NCBI RefSeq assembly: GCF_000003605.2
Contig: NW_003146142.1
Location: forward strand, 1 to 48,670
Origin: Saccoglossus kowalevskii
Lineage: Eukaryota > Hemichordata > Enteropneusta > Harrimaniidae
Reading direction: 5' to 3'
DNA: 48,670 nucleotides
Both the position numbers and the translations under genes were made by a program. Of the stretch, positions 12,640 to 28,800 are shown one piece after another (position 1 is the stretch's first letter; the number at the start of each line of letters is the position of its first letter). Below the pieces are notes generated by a model that saw only the letters and a program-made list of their open reading frames with translations, did not search any database and was not told where the DNA came from.

Positions 12640-13560
12640 TGAATGCTACACAGTGAATACTACACAGTCAATACTACACAGTGAATACTACACAGTCAAT
12701 ACTACACAGTGAATAATACACAGTGAATACTACACAGTGAATGCTACACAGTGAATACTACACAGTGAATACTACACAGTGAATACTACACAGTGAGTGC
12801 TATACAGTGAATACTACACAGTGAATGCTACACAGTGAATGCTACACAGTGAATACTACACAGTGAATACTACACAGTGAATGCTACACAGTGAATACTA
12901 CACAGTGAATTCTACATAGTGAATGCTACACAGTGAATACTACACAGTGAATGCTACACAGTGAATAATACACAGTGAATAATACACAGTGTATACTACA
13001 CAGTGAATACTACACAGTGAATAATACACAGTGAATACTACACAGTGAGTGCTATACAGTGAATACTACACAGTGAATGCTACACAGTGAATAATACACA
13101 GTGAATACTCCACAGTGAATAATACACAGTGAATACTCCACAGTGAATACTCCACAGTGAATACTACACAGTGAATAATACACAGTGAATACTACACAGT
13201 GAATGCTACACAGTGAATACTACAGTGAATACTACACAGTGAATGCTACACAGTGAATAATACACAGTGAATAATACACAGTGAATACTACACAGTGAAT
13301 ACTACACAGTGAATAATACACAGTGAATAATACACAGTGAATACTACACAGTGAATGCTACACAGTGAATACTACACAGTGAATACTACACAGTGAGTGC
13401 TATACAGTGAATTCTACACAGTGAATACTACACAGTGAATGCTACACAGTGAATACTACACAGTGAATAATACACAGTGAATGCTACACAGTGAATACTA
13501 CACAGTGAATACTACACAGTGAATACTACACAGTGAGTGCTATACAGTGAATACTACACA
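12640..13560. repeat. AAT-type-rich block, copy 1 of a four-copy HOR
   Basis: From the marker GAATTCTACATAG at about 12904 onward, this block is collinear with blocks at about 19517, 31685 and 33267. Shared landmarks are GTGTATACTAC (12989), the ACTCCACAG triplet (from 13106) and GTGAGTGCTATACAG. The offset to copy 2 is 6613 bp, changing by exactly one unit to 6627 between 12989 and 13106. No non-repeat sequence is present. Confidence 0.85.
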
Positions 13561-15749
13561 GTGAATGCTACACAGTGAATACTACACAGTGAATACTGCA
13601 CAGTGAATACTACACAGTGAATACTAGACTGTGAATACTACACGGTGAATACTACACAGTGAATACTACACAGTGAATACTATACAGTGAATACTACACA
13701 GTGAATACTACACAGTGAATACTATACAGTGAATACTATACAGTGAATGCTACACAGTGAATATAACATAGTGAATGCTACACAGTGAATTCTACACAGT
13801 GAATACTACACAGTGAATGCTATACAGTGAATGCTACACAGTGAATATTACACAGTGAATGCTACACAGTGAATACTACACAGTGAATGCTATACAGTGA
13901 TTACTACACAGTGAATGCTACACAGTGAATACTAAACAGTGAATGCTACACAGTGAATGCTACACAGTGAATACTACACAATGAATACTACACAGTGAAT
14001 ACTACACAGTGAATGCTATACAATACTACACAGTGAATACTACACATTGAATACTACAGTGAATGCTATACAATGAATACTACACCGTGAATACTACACA
14101 GTGAATGCTACACAGTGAATCCTACACAGTGAATGCTACACAGTGAATACTACACTGTGAATGCTACACTGTGAATGCTACACAATGAATACTACGCAGT
14201 GAATACTACACAGTGAATACTACACAGTGAATACTACACGGTGAATACTACACAGTGAATGCTACACAATGAATACTACACAGTGAATACTGCACAGTGA
14301 ATACTACACAGTGAATACTACACAGTGAATACTAGACTGTGAATACTACACGGTGAATACTACACAGTGAATACTACACAGTGAATACTACACAGTGAAT
14401 ACTACACAGTGAATACTACACAGTGAATACTATACAGTGAATACTATACAGTGAATGCTACACAGTGAATATTACACAGTGAATGCTACACAGTGAATAC
14501 TACACAGTGAATGCTATACAGTGAATGCTACACAGTGAATATTACACAGTGAATGCTACACAGTGAATACTACACAGTGAATGCTATACAGTGATTACTA
14601 CACAGTGAAAGCTACACAGTGAATACTAAACAGTGAATGCTACACAGTGAATACTACACAGTGAATACTACACAGTGAATGCTACACAGTGAATGCTACA
14701 GTGAATGCTACACAGTGAATACTACACAGTGAATACTACACAGTGAATGCTACACAATGAATGCTACACAATGAATGCTACACAGTGAATGCTACACAGT
14801 GAATACTACACAGTGAATGTTACACAGTGAATACTACACAGTGAATGCTACACAGTGAATACTAGACTGTGAATACTACACAGTGAATATTACACAGTGA
14901 ATGCTACACAGTGAATACTGCACAGTGAATACTACACAATGAATACTACACAGTGAATGCTACACAGTAAATACTACACAGTGAATACTATACAGTGAAT
15001 GATACACAGTGAATACTACACACTGAATGCTACACAGTGAATACTACACAGTGAATGCTACACTGAATGCTACACAGTGAATGCTACACAATGAATACTA
15101 CACAGTGAATGCTTTACAATGAATGCTACACATTGAATGCTACACAGTGAATACTACACAGTGAATGCTACACAAATACTACATAGTGAATACTGCACAG
15201 TGAATACTACACAGTGAATGCTACACAATGAAAGCTACACAGTGAATGCAAGACAGTGAATGCTACACAGTGAATATTACACAGTGAATATTACACAGTG
15301 AATGCTACACAGTGAATGCTACACAGTGAATACTACACAGTGAATACTACACAGTGAATACGACACAGTGAATGCTATACAGTGAATGCTACACAGTGAA
15401 TACTACACAGTGAATACTACACAGTGAATGCTACACAGTGAATACTACACAGTGAATACTACACTGAATGCTACACAGTGATTGCTACACAGTGAATGCC
15501 ACATAGTGAATGCTACACAGTGAATGCTATACAGTGAATGCTACACAGTGAATACTACACTGTGAATGCTACACTGTGAATGCTACACAATGAATACTAC
15601 ACAGTGAATGCTACACAGTGAATACTACTGTAAATGCTACACAGTGAATGCTACACAGTGAATGCTACACAGTGAATACTACACAGTGAATGCTACACTG
15701 AATGCTACACAGTGAATGCTACACAGTGAATACTACACAATGAATACTA

Positions 15750-17140
15750 CACAGTGAATGCTATACAATGAATGCTACACATTGAATGCTACACAGTGAA
15801 TACTACACAGTGAATGCTACACAGTGAATACTACACAGTGAATGCTACACAAATAATACACAGTGAATACTACACAGTGAATGCCACACAGTGAATGCTA
15901 CACACAATGAATACTACACAGTGAATGCTACACAATGAAAGCTACACAGTGAATGCTACACAGTGAATGCTACACAGTGAATACTACACAGTGAATACTA
16001 CACAGTGAATGCTACACTGAATGCTACACAGTGAATGCTACACAGTGAATACTACACAGTGAATGCTACACAGTGAATGCTATACAATGAATGCTACACA
16101 TTGAATGCTACACAGTGAATACTACACAGTGAATGCTACACAGTGAATACTACACAGTGAATGCTACACAAATAATACACAGTGAATACTACACAGTGTA
16201 TGCCACACAGTGAATGCTACACACAATGAATACTACACAGTGAATGCTACACAATGAAAGCTACACAGTGAATGCTAGACAGTGAATGCTTCACAGTGAA
16301 TGCTACACAGTGAATACTACACAGTGAAAACTACACAGTGAATGCTACACAGTGAATGCTACACTGTGAATGCTACACAGTGAATACTACACAGTGAATG
16401 CTACACAGTGAATTCTACACTGTGAATGCTACACAGTGAATACTACACAGTGAATGCTACACAGTGAATGCTACACAGTGAATTCTACACAGTGAATACT
16501 ACACAGTGAATGCTATACAGTGAATGCTACACAGTGAATATTACACAGTGAATGCTACACAGTGAATACTACACAGTGAATGCTATACAGTGATTACTAC
16601 ACAGTGAATGCTACACAGTGAATACTAAACAGTGAATGCTACACAGTGAATGCTACACAGTGAATACTACACAATGAATACTACACAGTGAATACTACAC
16701 AGTGAATGCTATACAATACTACACAGTGAATACTACACATTGAATACTACAGTGAATGCTATACAATGAATACTACACCGTGAATACTACACAGTGAATG
16801 CTACACAGTGAATCCTACACAGTGAATGCTACACAGTGAATACTACACTGTGAATGCTACACTGTGAATGCTACACAATGAATACTACGCAGTGAATACT
16901 ACACAGTGAATACTACACAGTGAATACTACACGGTGAATACTACACAGTGAATGCTACACAATGAATACTACACAGTGAATACTGCACAGTGAATACTAC
17001 ACAGTGAATACTACACAGTGAATACTAGACTGTGAATACTACACGGTGAATACTACACAGTGAATACTACACAGTGAATACTACACAGTGAATACTACAC
17101 AGTGAATACTATACAGTGAATACTATACAGTGAATACTAT
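15750..17140. repeat. HOR copy nearly identical to 21420-22810 (offset 5670)
   Basis: I compared these 1,391 bp line by line with 21420-22810. The offset is constant at 5670 bp (405 units) and I see two substitutions (T/A near 16199 and T/C near 17112). Shared rare marks include GCTTCACAG (16290/21960), ACTAAACAG, TATACAATACTAC, the CACCGTG unit (16778/22448), TACGCAG, CACGGTG and ACTAGACTG. Upstream the alignment continues with a shorter offset (5351, then 5337 bp) because the second locus carries an extra ~318-bp module copy and the two loci differ by single units. This is the clearest sign of very recent duplication or gene-conversion-like exchange. Confidence 0.93.
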
Positions 17141-18819
17141 ACAGTGAATACTACACAGTGAATACTACACAGTGAATGCTACACAGTGCATACTACACAG
17201 TGAATGCTACACAGTGAATGCTACACAGTGAATGCTATACAGTGAATACTACACAGTGAATAATACACAGTGAATAATACACAGTGAATGCTACACAGTG
17301 AATACTACACAGTGAATACTACACAGTGAATGCTACACTGTGAATGCTACACAGTGAATACTACACAGTGAATACTACACAGTGAATGCTACACAGTGCA
17401 TACTACACAGTGAATGCTACACAGTGAATGCTACACAGTGAATGCTATACAGTGAATACTACACAGTGAATGCTGCACAGTGAATACTACACAGTGAATG
17501 CTACACAATGAATGCTATACAATGAATACTACACAGTGAATGCTACACAGTGAATGCTACACAGTGAATGCTATACAATGAATGTTACACAGTGAATGCT
17601 ACACAGTAAATACTACACAGTGAATGCTACACAGTGAATGTTACACAGTGAATACTACACAGTGAATACTACAGTGAATGCTACACAGTGAATACTACAG
17701 TGAATACTACACAGTGAATACTACAGTGAATACTACACAGTGAATACTACACAGTGAATGCTACACATTGAATACTACACAGAGAATACTACACAGTGAA
17801 TGCTACACAGTGAATGCTACACAGTGAATACTACACAGTGAATGCTACACAGTGAATACTACAGTGAATGCTACACTGAATGCTACACAGTGAATGCTAC
17901 ACAGTGAAAACTACACAGTGAATGCTACACAGTGAATGCTACACAATGAATGCTACACAGTGAATGCTACACAGTGAATACTACACAGTGAATACTACAC
18001 AGTGAATGTTATACAATGAATGCTATACAATGAATACTACACAGTGAATGCTGCACAGTGAATGATACAGTGAATGCTACACAGTGAATACTACACAATG
18101 AATACTACACAATGAATACTACACAGTGAATACTACACAGTGAATGCTATACAATACTACACAGTGAATACTACACATTGAATACTACAGTGAATGCTAT
18201 ACAATGAATACTACACCGTGAATACTACACAGTGAATGCTACACAGTGAATGCTACACAGTGAATGCTACACAGTGAATGCTACACAGTGAATACTACAC
18301 AGTGAATACTACACTGTGAATGCTACACTGTGAATGCTACACAATGAATACTACGCAGTGAATACTACACAGTGAATACTACACAGTGAATACTACACAT
18401 TGAATACTACGCAGTGAATGCTACACAATGAATACTACACAGTGAATACTGCACAGTGAATACTACACTGTGAATACTAGACTGTGAATACTACACGGTG
18501 AATACTACACAGTGAATACTACACAATGAATACTACACAGTGAATACTACACAGTGAATACTACACAATGAATACTACACAGTGAATACTATACAGTGAA
18601 TGCTACACAGTGAATATTACACAGTGAATGCTACACAGTGAATGCTACACAGTGAATGCTACACAGTGAATCCTACACAGTGAATACTACACAGTGAATG
18701 CTATACAGTGAATGCTACACAGTGAATATTACACAGTGAATGCTACACAGTGAATACTACACAGTGAATGCTATACAGTGATTACTACACAGTGAATGCT
18801 ACACAGTGAATACTACACA

Positions 18820-20335
18820 GTGAATACTACACAGTGAATAATACACAGTGAATAATACACAGTGAATACTACACAGTGAATGCTACACAGTGAATACTAC
18901 ACAGTGAATAATACACAGTGAATACTACACAGTGAATACTACACAGTGAATACTACACAGTGAATGCTACACAGTGAATACTACACAGTGAATACTCCAC
19001 AGTGAATGCTACACAGTGAATACTCCACAGTGAATACTACACAGTGAATACTACACAGTGAATAATACACAGTGAATACTACACAGTGAATGCTACACAG
19101 TGAATGCTACACAGTGAATACTACAGTGAATACTACACAGTGAATGCTACACAGTGAATAATACACAGTGAATACTACACAGTGAATACTACACAGTGAA
19201 TAATACACAGTGAATAATACACAGTGAATACTACACAGTGAATGCTACACAGTGAATGCTACACAGTGAATACTACACAGTGAGTGCTACACAGTGAATA
19301 CTAGACTGTGAATACTACACGGTGAATACTACACAGTGAATACTACACAGTGAATACTACACAGTGAATACTACACAGTGAATACTACACAGTGAATACT
19401 ATACAGTGAATACTACACAGTGAATGCTACACAGTGAATATTACACAGTGAATGCTACACAGTGAATACTACACAGTGAATGCTACACAGTGAATGCTAC
19501 ACAGTGAATACTACACAGTGAATTCTACATAGTGAATGCTACACAGTGAATACTACACAGTGAATGCTACACAGTGAATAATACACAGTGAATAATACAC
19601 AGTGTATACTACACAGTGAATGCTACACAGTGAATACTACACAGTGAATAATACACAGTGAATACTACACAGTGAGTGCTATACAGTGAATACTACACAG
19701 TGAATGCTACACAGTGAATAATACACAGTGAATACTCCACAGTGAATAATACACAGTGAATACTCCACAGTGAATACTCCACAGTGAATACTACACAGTG
19801 AATAATACACAGTGAATACTACACAGTGAATGCTACACAGTGAATACTACAGTGAATACTACACAGTGAATGCTACACAGTGAATAATACACAGTGAATA
19901 ATACACAGTGAATACTACACAGTGAATACTACACAGTGAATAATACACAGTGAATAATACACAGTGAATACTACACAGTGAATGCTACACAGTGAATACT
20001 ACACAGTGAATACTACACAGTGAGTGCTATACAGTGAATTCTACACAGTGAATACTACACAGTGAATGCTACACAGTGAATACTACACAGTGAATAATAC
20101 ACAGTGAATGCTACACAGTGAATACTACACAGTGAATACTACACAGTGAATACTACACAGTGAGTGCTATACAGTGAATACTACACAGTGAATGCTACAC
20201 AGTGAATGCTACACAGTGAATACTACACAGTGAATACTACACAGTGAATGCTACACAGTGAATACTACACAGTGAATTCTACACAGTGAATGCTACACAG
20301 TGAATTTTACACAGTGAATAATACACAGTGAATAC
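18820..20335. repeat. AAT-type-rich block, copy 2 of the four-copy HOR
   Basis: The block 19517-20280 aligns to 31685-32452 at offset 12172. One 4-bp difference (an extra GTGA at about 31716) changes the offset from 12168. Anchors at 19521/31689, 19602/31774, 19733/31905 and 20275/32447 fix the register. After 20281 the series switches to GAATTTTACACAG units and returns to the mixed domain. Confidence 0.88.
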
Positions 20336-21179
20336 TACACAATTGAATGCTACACAGTGAATACTACACAGTGAATTTTACACAGTGAATACTACACAGT
20401 GAATTTTACACAATGAATACTACACAGTGAATGCTACACAGTGAATGCTACACAGTGAATGCTACACAGTGAATGCTGCAATGAATACTACACAGTGAAT
20501 GCTGCACAGTGAATGCTACACAGTGAATGCTACACAGTGAATGTTACACAGTGAATACTACACAGTGAATACTACACAGTGAATACTACACAGTGAATGC
20601 TACACAGTGAATACTACACAGTGAATAATACACAGTGAATAATACACAGTGAATAATACACAGTGAATGCTACACAGTGAATGCTACACAGTGAATACTA
20701 CACAGTGAATACGACACAGTGAATGCTATACAGTGAATGCTACACAGTGAATACTACACAGTGAATGCTACACAGTGAATACTACACAGTGAATACTACA
20801 CTGAATGCTACACAGTGATTGCTACACAGTGAATGCCACATAGTGAATGCTACACAGTGAATGCTATACAGTGAATGCTACACAGTGAATACTACACTGT
20901 GAATGCTACACTGTGAATGCTACACAATGAATACTACACAGTGAATGCTACACAGTGAATACTACTGTAAATGCTACACAGTGAATGCTACACAGTGAAT
21001 GCTACACAGTGAATACTACACAGTGAATGCTACACTGAATGCTACACAGTGAATGCTACACAGTGAATACTACACAATGAATACTACACAGTGAATGCTA
21101 TACAATGAATGCTACACATTGAATGCTACACAGTGAATACTACACAGTGAATGCTACACAGTGAATACTACACAGTGAA

Positions 21180-21960
21180 TGCTACACAAATAATACACAG
21201 TGAATACTACACAGTGAATGCCACACAGTGAATGCTACACACAATGAATACTACACAGTGAATGCTACACAATGAAAGCTACACAGTGAATGCTACACAG
21301 TGAATACTACACTGAATGCTACACAGTGAATGCTACACAGTGAATACTACACAGTGAATGCTACACAGTGAATGCTACACAGTGAATGCTACACAGTGAA
21401 TACTACACAGTGAATGCTACACAGTGAATGCTATACAATGAATGCTACACATTGAATGCTACACAGTGAATACTACACAGTGAATGCTACACAGTGAATA
21501 CTACACAGTGAATGCTACACAAATAATACACAGTGAATACTACACAGTGAATGCCACACAGTGAATGCTACACACAATGAATACTACACAGTGAATGCTA
21601 CACAATGAAAGCTACACAGTGAATGCTACACAGTGAATGCTACACAGTGAATACTACACAGTGAATACTACACAGTGAATGCTACACTGAATGCTACACA
21701 GTGAATGCTACACAGTGAATACTACACAGTGAATGCTACACAGTGAATGCTATACAATGAATGCTACACATTGAATGCTACACAGTGAATACTACACAGT
21801 GAATGCTACACAGTGAATACTACACAGTGAATGCTACACAAATAATACACAGTGAATACTACACAGTGAATGCCACACAGTGAATGCTACACACAATGAA
21901 TACTACACAGTGAATGCTACACAATGAAAGCTACACAGTGAATGCTAGACAGTGAATGCT
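21180..21960. repeat. Triplicated ~320-bp module
   Basis: Three successive copies of an ordered marker set appear: GCTACACAAAT (11 bp), AATACACAG, GCCACACAG, the 16-bp ACACACAATG unit and GAAAGCTAC. The GCCACACAG landmarks lie near 21228, 21552 and 21870. The otherwise near-identical region at 15.8-16.2 kb has only two copies, so one module was gained or lost after the 5.67-kb duplication. Confidence 0.8.
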
Positions 21961-22810
21961 TCACAGTGAATGCTACACAGTGAATACTACACAGTGAAAA
22001 CTACACAGTGAATGCTACACAGTGAATGCTACACTGTGAATGCTACACAGTGAATACTACACAGTGAATGCTACACAGTGAATTCTACACTGTGAATGCT
22101 ACACAGTGAATACTACACAGTGAATGCTACACAGTGAATGCTACACAGTGAATTCTACACAGTGAATACTACACAGTGAATGCTATACAGTGAATGCTAC
22201 ACAGTGAATATTACACAGTGAATGCTACACAGTGAATACTACACAGTGAATGCTATACAGTGATTACTACACAGTGAATGCTACACAGTGAATACTAAAC
22301 AGTGAATGCTACACAGTGAATGCTACACAGTGAATACTACACAATGAATACTACACAGTGAATACTACACAGTGAATGCTATACAATACTACACAGTGAA
22401 TACTACACATTGAATACTACAGTGAATGCTATACAATGAATACTACACCGTGAATACTACACAGTGAATGCTACACAGTGAATCCTACACAGTGAATGCT
22501 ACACAGTGAATACTACACTGTGAATGCTACACTGTGAATGCTACACAATGAATACTACGCAGTGAATACTACACAGTGAATACTACACAGTGAATACTAC
22601 ACGGTGAATACTACACAGTGAATGCTACACAATGAATACTACACAGTGAATACTGCACAGTGAATACTACACAGTGAATACTACACAGTGAATACTAGAC
22701 TGTGAATACTACACGGTGAATACTACACAGTGAATACTACACAGTGAATACTACACAGTGAATACTACACAGTGAATACTACACAGTGAATACTATACAG
22801 TGAATACTAT

Positions 22811-25800
22811 ACAGTGAATGCTACACAGTGAATATTACACAGTGAATGCTACACAGTGAATACTACACAGTGAATGCTATACAGTGAATGCTACACAGTG
22901 AATATTACACAGTGAATGCTACACAGTGAATACTACACAGTGAATGCTATACAGTGATTACTACACAGTGAATGCTACACAGTGAATACTAAACAGTGAA
23001 TGCTACACAGTGAATACTACACAGTGAATACTACACAGTGAATGCTACACAGTGAATGCTACAGTGAATGCTACACAGTGAATACTACACAGTGAATACT
23101 ACACAGTGAATGCTACACAATGAATGCTACACAATGAATGCTACACAGTGAATGCTACACAGTGAATACTACACAGTGAATGTTACACAGTGAATACTAC
23201 ACAGTGAATGCTACACAGTGAATACTAGACTGTGAATACTATACAGTGAATATTACACAGTGAATGCTACACAGTGAATACTACACAGTGAATACTACAC
23301 AATGAATACTACACAGTGAATGCTACACAGTAAATACTACACAGTGAATACTATACAGTGAATGATACACAGTGAATACTACACACTGAATGCAACACAG
23401 TGAATACTACACAGTGAATACTACAGTGAATACTACACAGTGAATACTACACAGTGAATACTACACAGTGAATACTACACAGTGAATGCTACACATTGAA
23501 TACTACACAGAGAATACTACACAGTGAATGCTACACAGTGAATGCTACACAGTGAATACTACACAGTGAATGCTACACAGTGAATACTACACAGTGAATG
23601 CTACACTGAATGCTACACAGTGAATGCTACACAGTGAAAACTACACAGTGAATGCTACACAGTGAATGCTACACAGTGAATGCTACACAGTGAATGCTAC
23701 ACAGTGAATACTACACAGTGAATACTACACAGTGAATGTTATACAATGAATGCTATACAATGAATACTACACAGTGAATGCTGCACAGTGAATGATACAG
23801 TGAATGCTACACAGTGAATATTACACAATGAATACTACACAATGAATACTACACAGTGAATACTACACAGTGAATGCTATACAATACTACACAGTGAATA
23901 CTACACATTGAATACTACAGTGAATGCTATACAATGAATACTACACCGTGAATACTACACAGTGAATGCTACACAGTGAATGCTACACAGTGAATGCTAC
24001 ACAGTGAATACTACACTGTGAATGCTACACTGTGAATGCTACACAATGAATACTACGCAGTGAATACTACACAGTGAATACTACACAGTGAATACTACAC
24101 AGTGAATACTACACAGTGAATGCTACACAGTGAATGCTACACAGTGAATGTTACACAGTGAATACTACACAGTGAATACTACACAGTGAATACTACACAG
24201 TGAATACTACACAGTGAATGCTACACAGTGAATACGACACAGTGAATGCTATACAGTGAATGCTACACAGTGAATACTACACAGTGAATGCTACACAGTG
24301 AATACTACACCGTGAATGCTACACTGAATGCTACACAGTGATTGCTACACAGTGAATGCCACACAGTGAATGCTACACAGTGAATACTACACTGTGAATG
24401 CTACACAGTGAATACTACACTGTGAATGCTACACTGTGAATGCTACACAATGAATACTACACAGTGAATGCTACACAGTGAATACTACTGTAAATGCTAC
24501 ACAGTGAATGCTACACAGTGAATACTACACAGTGAATGCTACACAGTGAATACTACACAGTGAATGCTACACTGAATGCTACACAGTGATTGCTACACAG
24601 TGAATGCTACACAGTGAATACTACACAGTGAATGCTACACAGTGAATACTACACTGTGAATGCTACACTGTGAATGCTACACAATGAATACTACACAGTG
24701 AATGCTACACAGTGAATACTACTGTAAATGCTACACAGTGAATGCTACACAGTGAATGCTACACAGTGAATACTACACAGTGAATGCTACACTGAATGTT
24801 ACACAGTGAATGCTACACAGTGAATACTACACAATGAATACTACACAGTGAATGCTATACAATGAATGCTACACATTGAATGCTACACAGTGAATACTAC
24901 ACAGTGAATGCTACACAGTGAATACTACACAGTGAATGCTACACAAATAATACACAGTGAATACTACACAGTGAATGCCACACAGTGAATGCTACACACA
25001 ATGAATACTACACAGTGAATGCTACACAATGAAAGCTACACTGTGATTGCTAGAGAGTGAATGCTACACAGTGAATATTACACAGTGAATGCTACACAGT
25101 GAATGCTACACAGTGAATGCTACACAGTGAATACTACACAGTGAATGCTACACAGTGAATGCTACACAGTGAATATTACACAGTGAATGCTACACAGTGA
25201 ATGCTACACAGTGAATACTACACAGTGAATGCTATACAATGAAAGCTACACAATGAAAGCTACACAGTGAATGCTACACAGTGAATACTACACAGTGAAT
25301 GCTACACAGTGAATGCTACACTGTGAATGCTACACAGTGAATACTACACAGTGAATGCTACACAGTGAATACTACACAGTGAATGCTACACAGTGCATAC
25401 TACACAGTGAATGCTACACAGTGAATGCTACACAGTGAATGCTATACAATGAAAGCTACACAGTGAATGCTACACAGTGAATACTACACAGTGAATACTA
25501 CACAGTGAATATTACACAGTGAATACTACACAGTGAATACTACACTGTGAATGCTACACAGTGAATACTACACAGTGAATGCTACACAGTGAATACTACA
25601 CAGTGAATGCTACACAGTGCATACTACACAGTGAATGCTACACAGTGAATGCTACACAGTGAATGCTATACAATGAATACTACACAGTGAATGCTGCACA
25701 GTGAATACTACACAGTGAATGCTACACAATGAATGCTATACAATGAATACTACACATTGAATGCTACACAGTGAATGCTACACAGTGAATGCTATACAAT

Positions 25801-28800
25801 GAATGTTACACAGTGAATGCTACACAGTGAATACTACACAGTGAATGCTACACAGTGAATGCTATACAATGAATGCTACACATTGAATGCTACACAGTGA
25901 ATACTACACAGTGAATGCTACACAGTGAATACTACACAGTGAATGCTACACAAATAATACACAGTGAATACTACACAGTGAATGCCACACAGTGAATGCT
26001 ACACACAATGAATACTACACAGTGAATGCTACACAATGAAAGCTACGCAGTGAATGCTAGACAGTGAATGCTACACAGTGAATATTACACAGTGAATGCT
26101 ACACAGTGAATGCTACACAGTGAATACTACACAGTGAATGCTACACAAATAATACACAGTGAATACTACACAGTGAATGCAAAACAGTGAATGCTACACA
26201 CAATGAATACTACACAGTGAATGCTAAACAATGAAAGTTACACAGTGAGTGCTACACAGTGAATGCTACACAGTGAATGCTACACTGAATGCTACACAGT
26301 GAATGCTACACAGTGAATACTACACAGTGAATGCTACACAGTGAATGCTATACAATGAATGCTACACATTGAATGCTACACAATGAATACTACACAGTGA
26401 ATGCTACACAGTGAATACTACACAGTGAATGCTACACAAATAATACACAGTGAATACTACACAGTGAATGCCACACAGTGAATGCTACACACAATGAATA
26501 CTACACAGTGAATGCTACACAATGAAAGCTACACAGTGAATGCTAGACAGTGAATGCTACACAGTGAATATTACACAGTGAATGCTACACAGTGAATGCT
26601 ACACAGTGAATACTACACAGTGAATACTACACAGTGAATGCTGCACAGTGAATACTACACAGTGAATGCTATACAATGAAAGCTACACAGTGAATGCTAC
26701 ACAGTGAATACTACACAGTGAATGCTACACAGTGAATGCTACATTGTGAATGCTACACAGTGAATACTACACAGTGAATGCTACACAGTGAATACTACAC
26801 AGTGAATGCTACACAGTGCATACTACACAGTGAATGCTACACAGTGAATGCTACACAGTGAATGCTATACAATGAATACTACACAGTGAATGCTGCACAG
26901 TGAATACTACACAGTGAATGCTACACAATGAATGCTATACAATGAATACTACACAGTGAATGCTACACAGTGAATGCTACACAGTGAATGCTATACAATG
27001 AATGTTACACAGTGAATGCTACACAGTAAATACTATACAGTGAATGCTACACAGTGAATGTTACACAGTGAATACTACACAGTGAATACTACACAGTGAA
27101 TGCTACACAGTGAATACTACAGTGAATACTACACAGTGAATACTACACAGTGAATACTACACAGTGAATACTACACAGTGAATGCTACACATTGAATACT
27201 ACACAGAGAATACTACACAGTGAATGCTACACAGTGAATGCTACACAGTGAATACTACACAGTCAATACTACACAGTGAATAATACACAGTGAATAATAC
27301 ACAATGCTACACAATGAATGCTATACAATGAATACTACACATTGAATGCTACACAGTGAATGCTACACAGTGAATGCTATACAATGAATGTTACACAGTG
27401 AATGCTACACAGTGAATACTACACAGTGAATGCTACACAGTGAATGCTATACAATGAATGCTACACATTGAATGCTACACAGTGAATACTACACAGTGAA
27501 TGCTACACAGTGAATACTACACAGTGAATGCTACACAAATAATACACAGTGAATACTACACAGTGAATGCCACACAGTGAATGCTACACACAATGAATAC
27601 TACACAGTGAATGCTACACAATGAAAGCTACACAGTGAATGCTAGACAGTGAATGCTACACAGTGAATATTACACAGTGAATGCTACACAGTGAATGCTA
27701 CACAGTGAATACTACACAGTGAATACTACACAGTGAATGCTACACAGTGAATGCTACACTGTGAATGCTACACAGTGAATACTACACAGTGAATGCTACA
27801 CAGTGAATGCTACACTGTGAATGCTACACAGTGAATACTACACAGTGAATGCTACACAGTGAATACTACACAGTGAATGCTACACAGTGCATACTACACA
27901 GTGAATGCTACACAGTGAATGCTACACAGTGAATGCTATACAATGAAAGCTACACAGTGAATGCTACACTGTGAATGCTACACAGTGAATGCTATACAAT
28001 GAATGTTACACAGTGAATGCTACACAGTGAATACTACACAGTGAATGCTACACAGTGAATGTTACACAGTGAATACTACACAGTGAATACTACACAGTGA
28101 ATGCTACACAGTGAATACTACAGTGAATAATACACAGTGAATACTACACAGTGAATACTACACAGTGAATACTACACAGTGAATGCTACACATTGAATAC
28201 TACACAGTGAATGCTACACAGTGAATGCTACACAGTGAAAACTACACAGTGAATGCTACACAGTGAATGCTACACAGTGAATGCTACACAGTGAATGCTA
28301 CACAGTGAATGCTACACAGTGAATGCTACACAGTGAATACTACACAGTGAATGTTATACAATGAATGCTATACAATGAATACTACACAGTGAATGCTGCA
28401 CAGTGAATGATACAGTGAATGCTACACAGTGAATACTACACAATGAATACTACACAATGAATACTACACAGTGAATACCTCACAGTGAATGCTATACAAT
28501 ACTACACAGTGAATACTACACATTGAATCCTACAGTGAATGCTTTACAATGAATACTACACCGTGAATACTACACAGTGAATGCTACACAGTGAATCCTA
28601 CACAGTGAATGCTACACAGTGAATACTACACTGTGAATGCTACACTGTGAATGCTACACAATGAATACTACGCAGTGAATACTACACAGTGAATACTACA
28701 CAGTGAATACTACACGGTGAATACTACACAGTGAATGCTACACAATGAATACTACACAGTGAATACTGCACAGTGAATACTACACAGTGAATACTAGACT

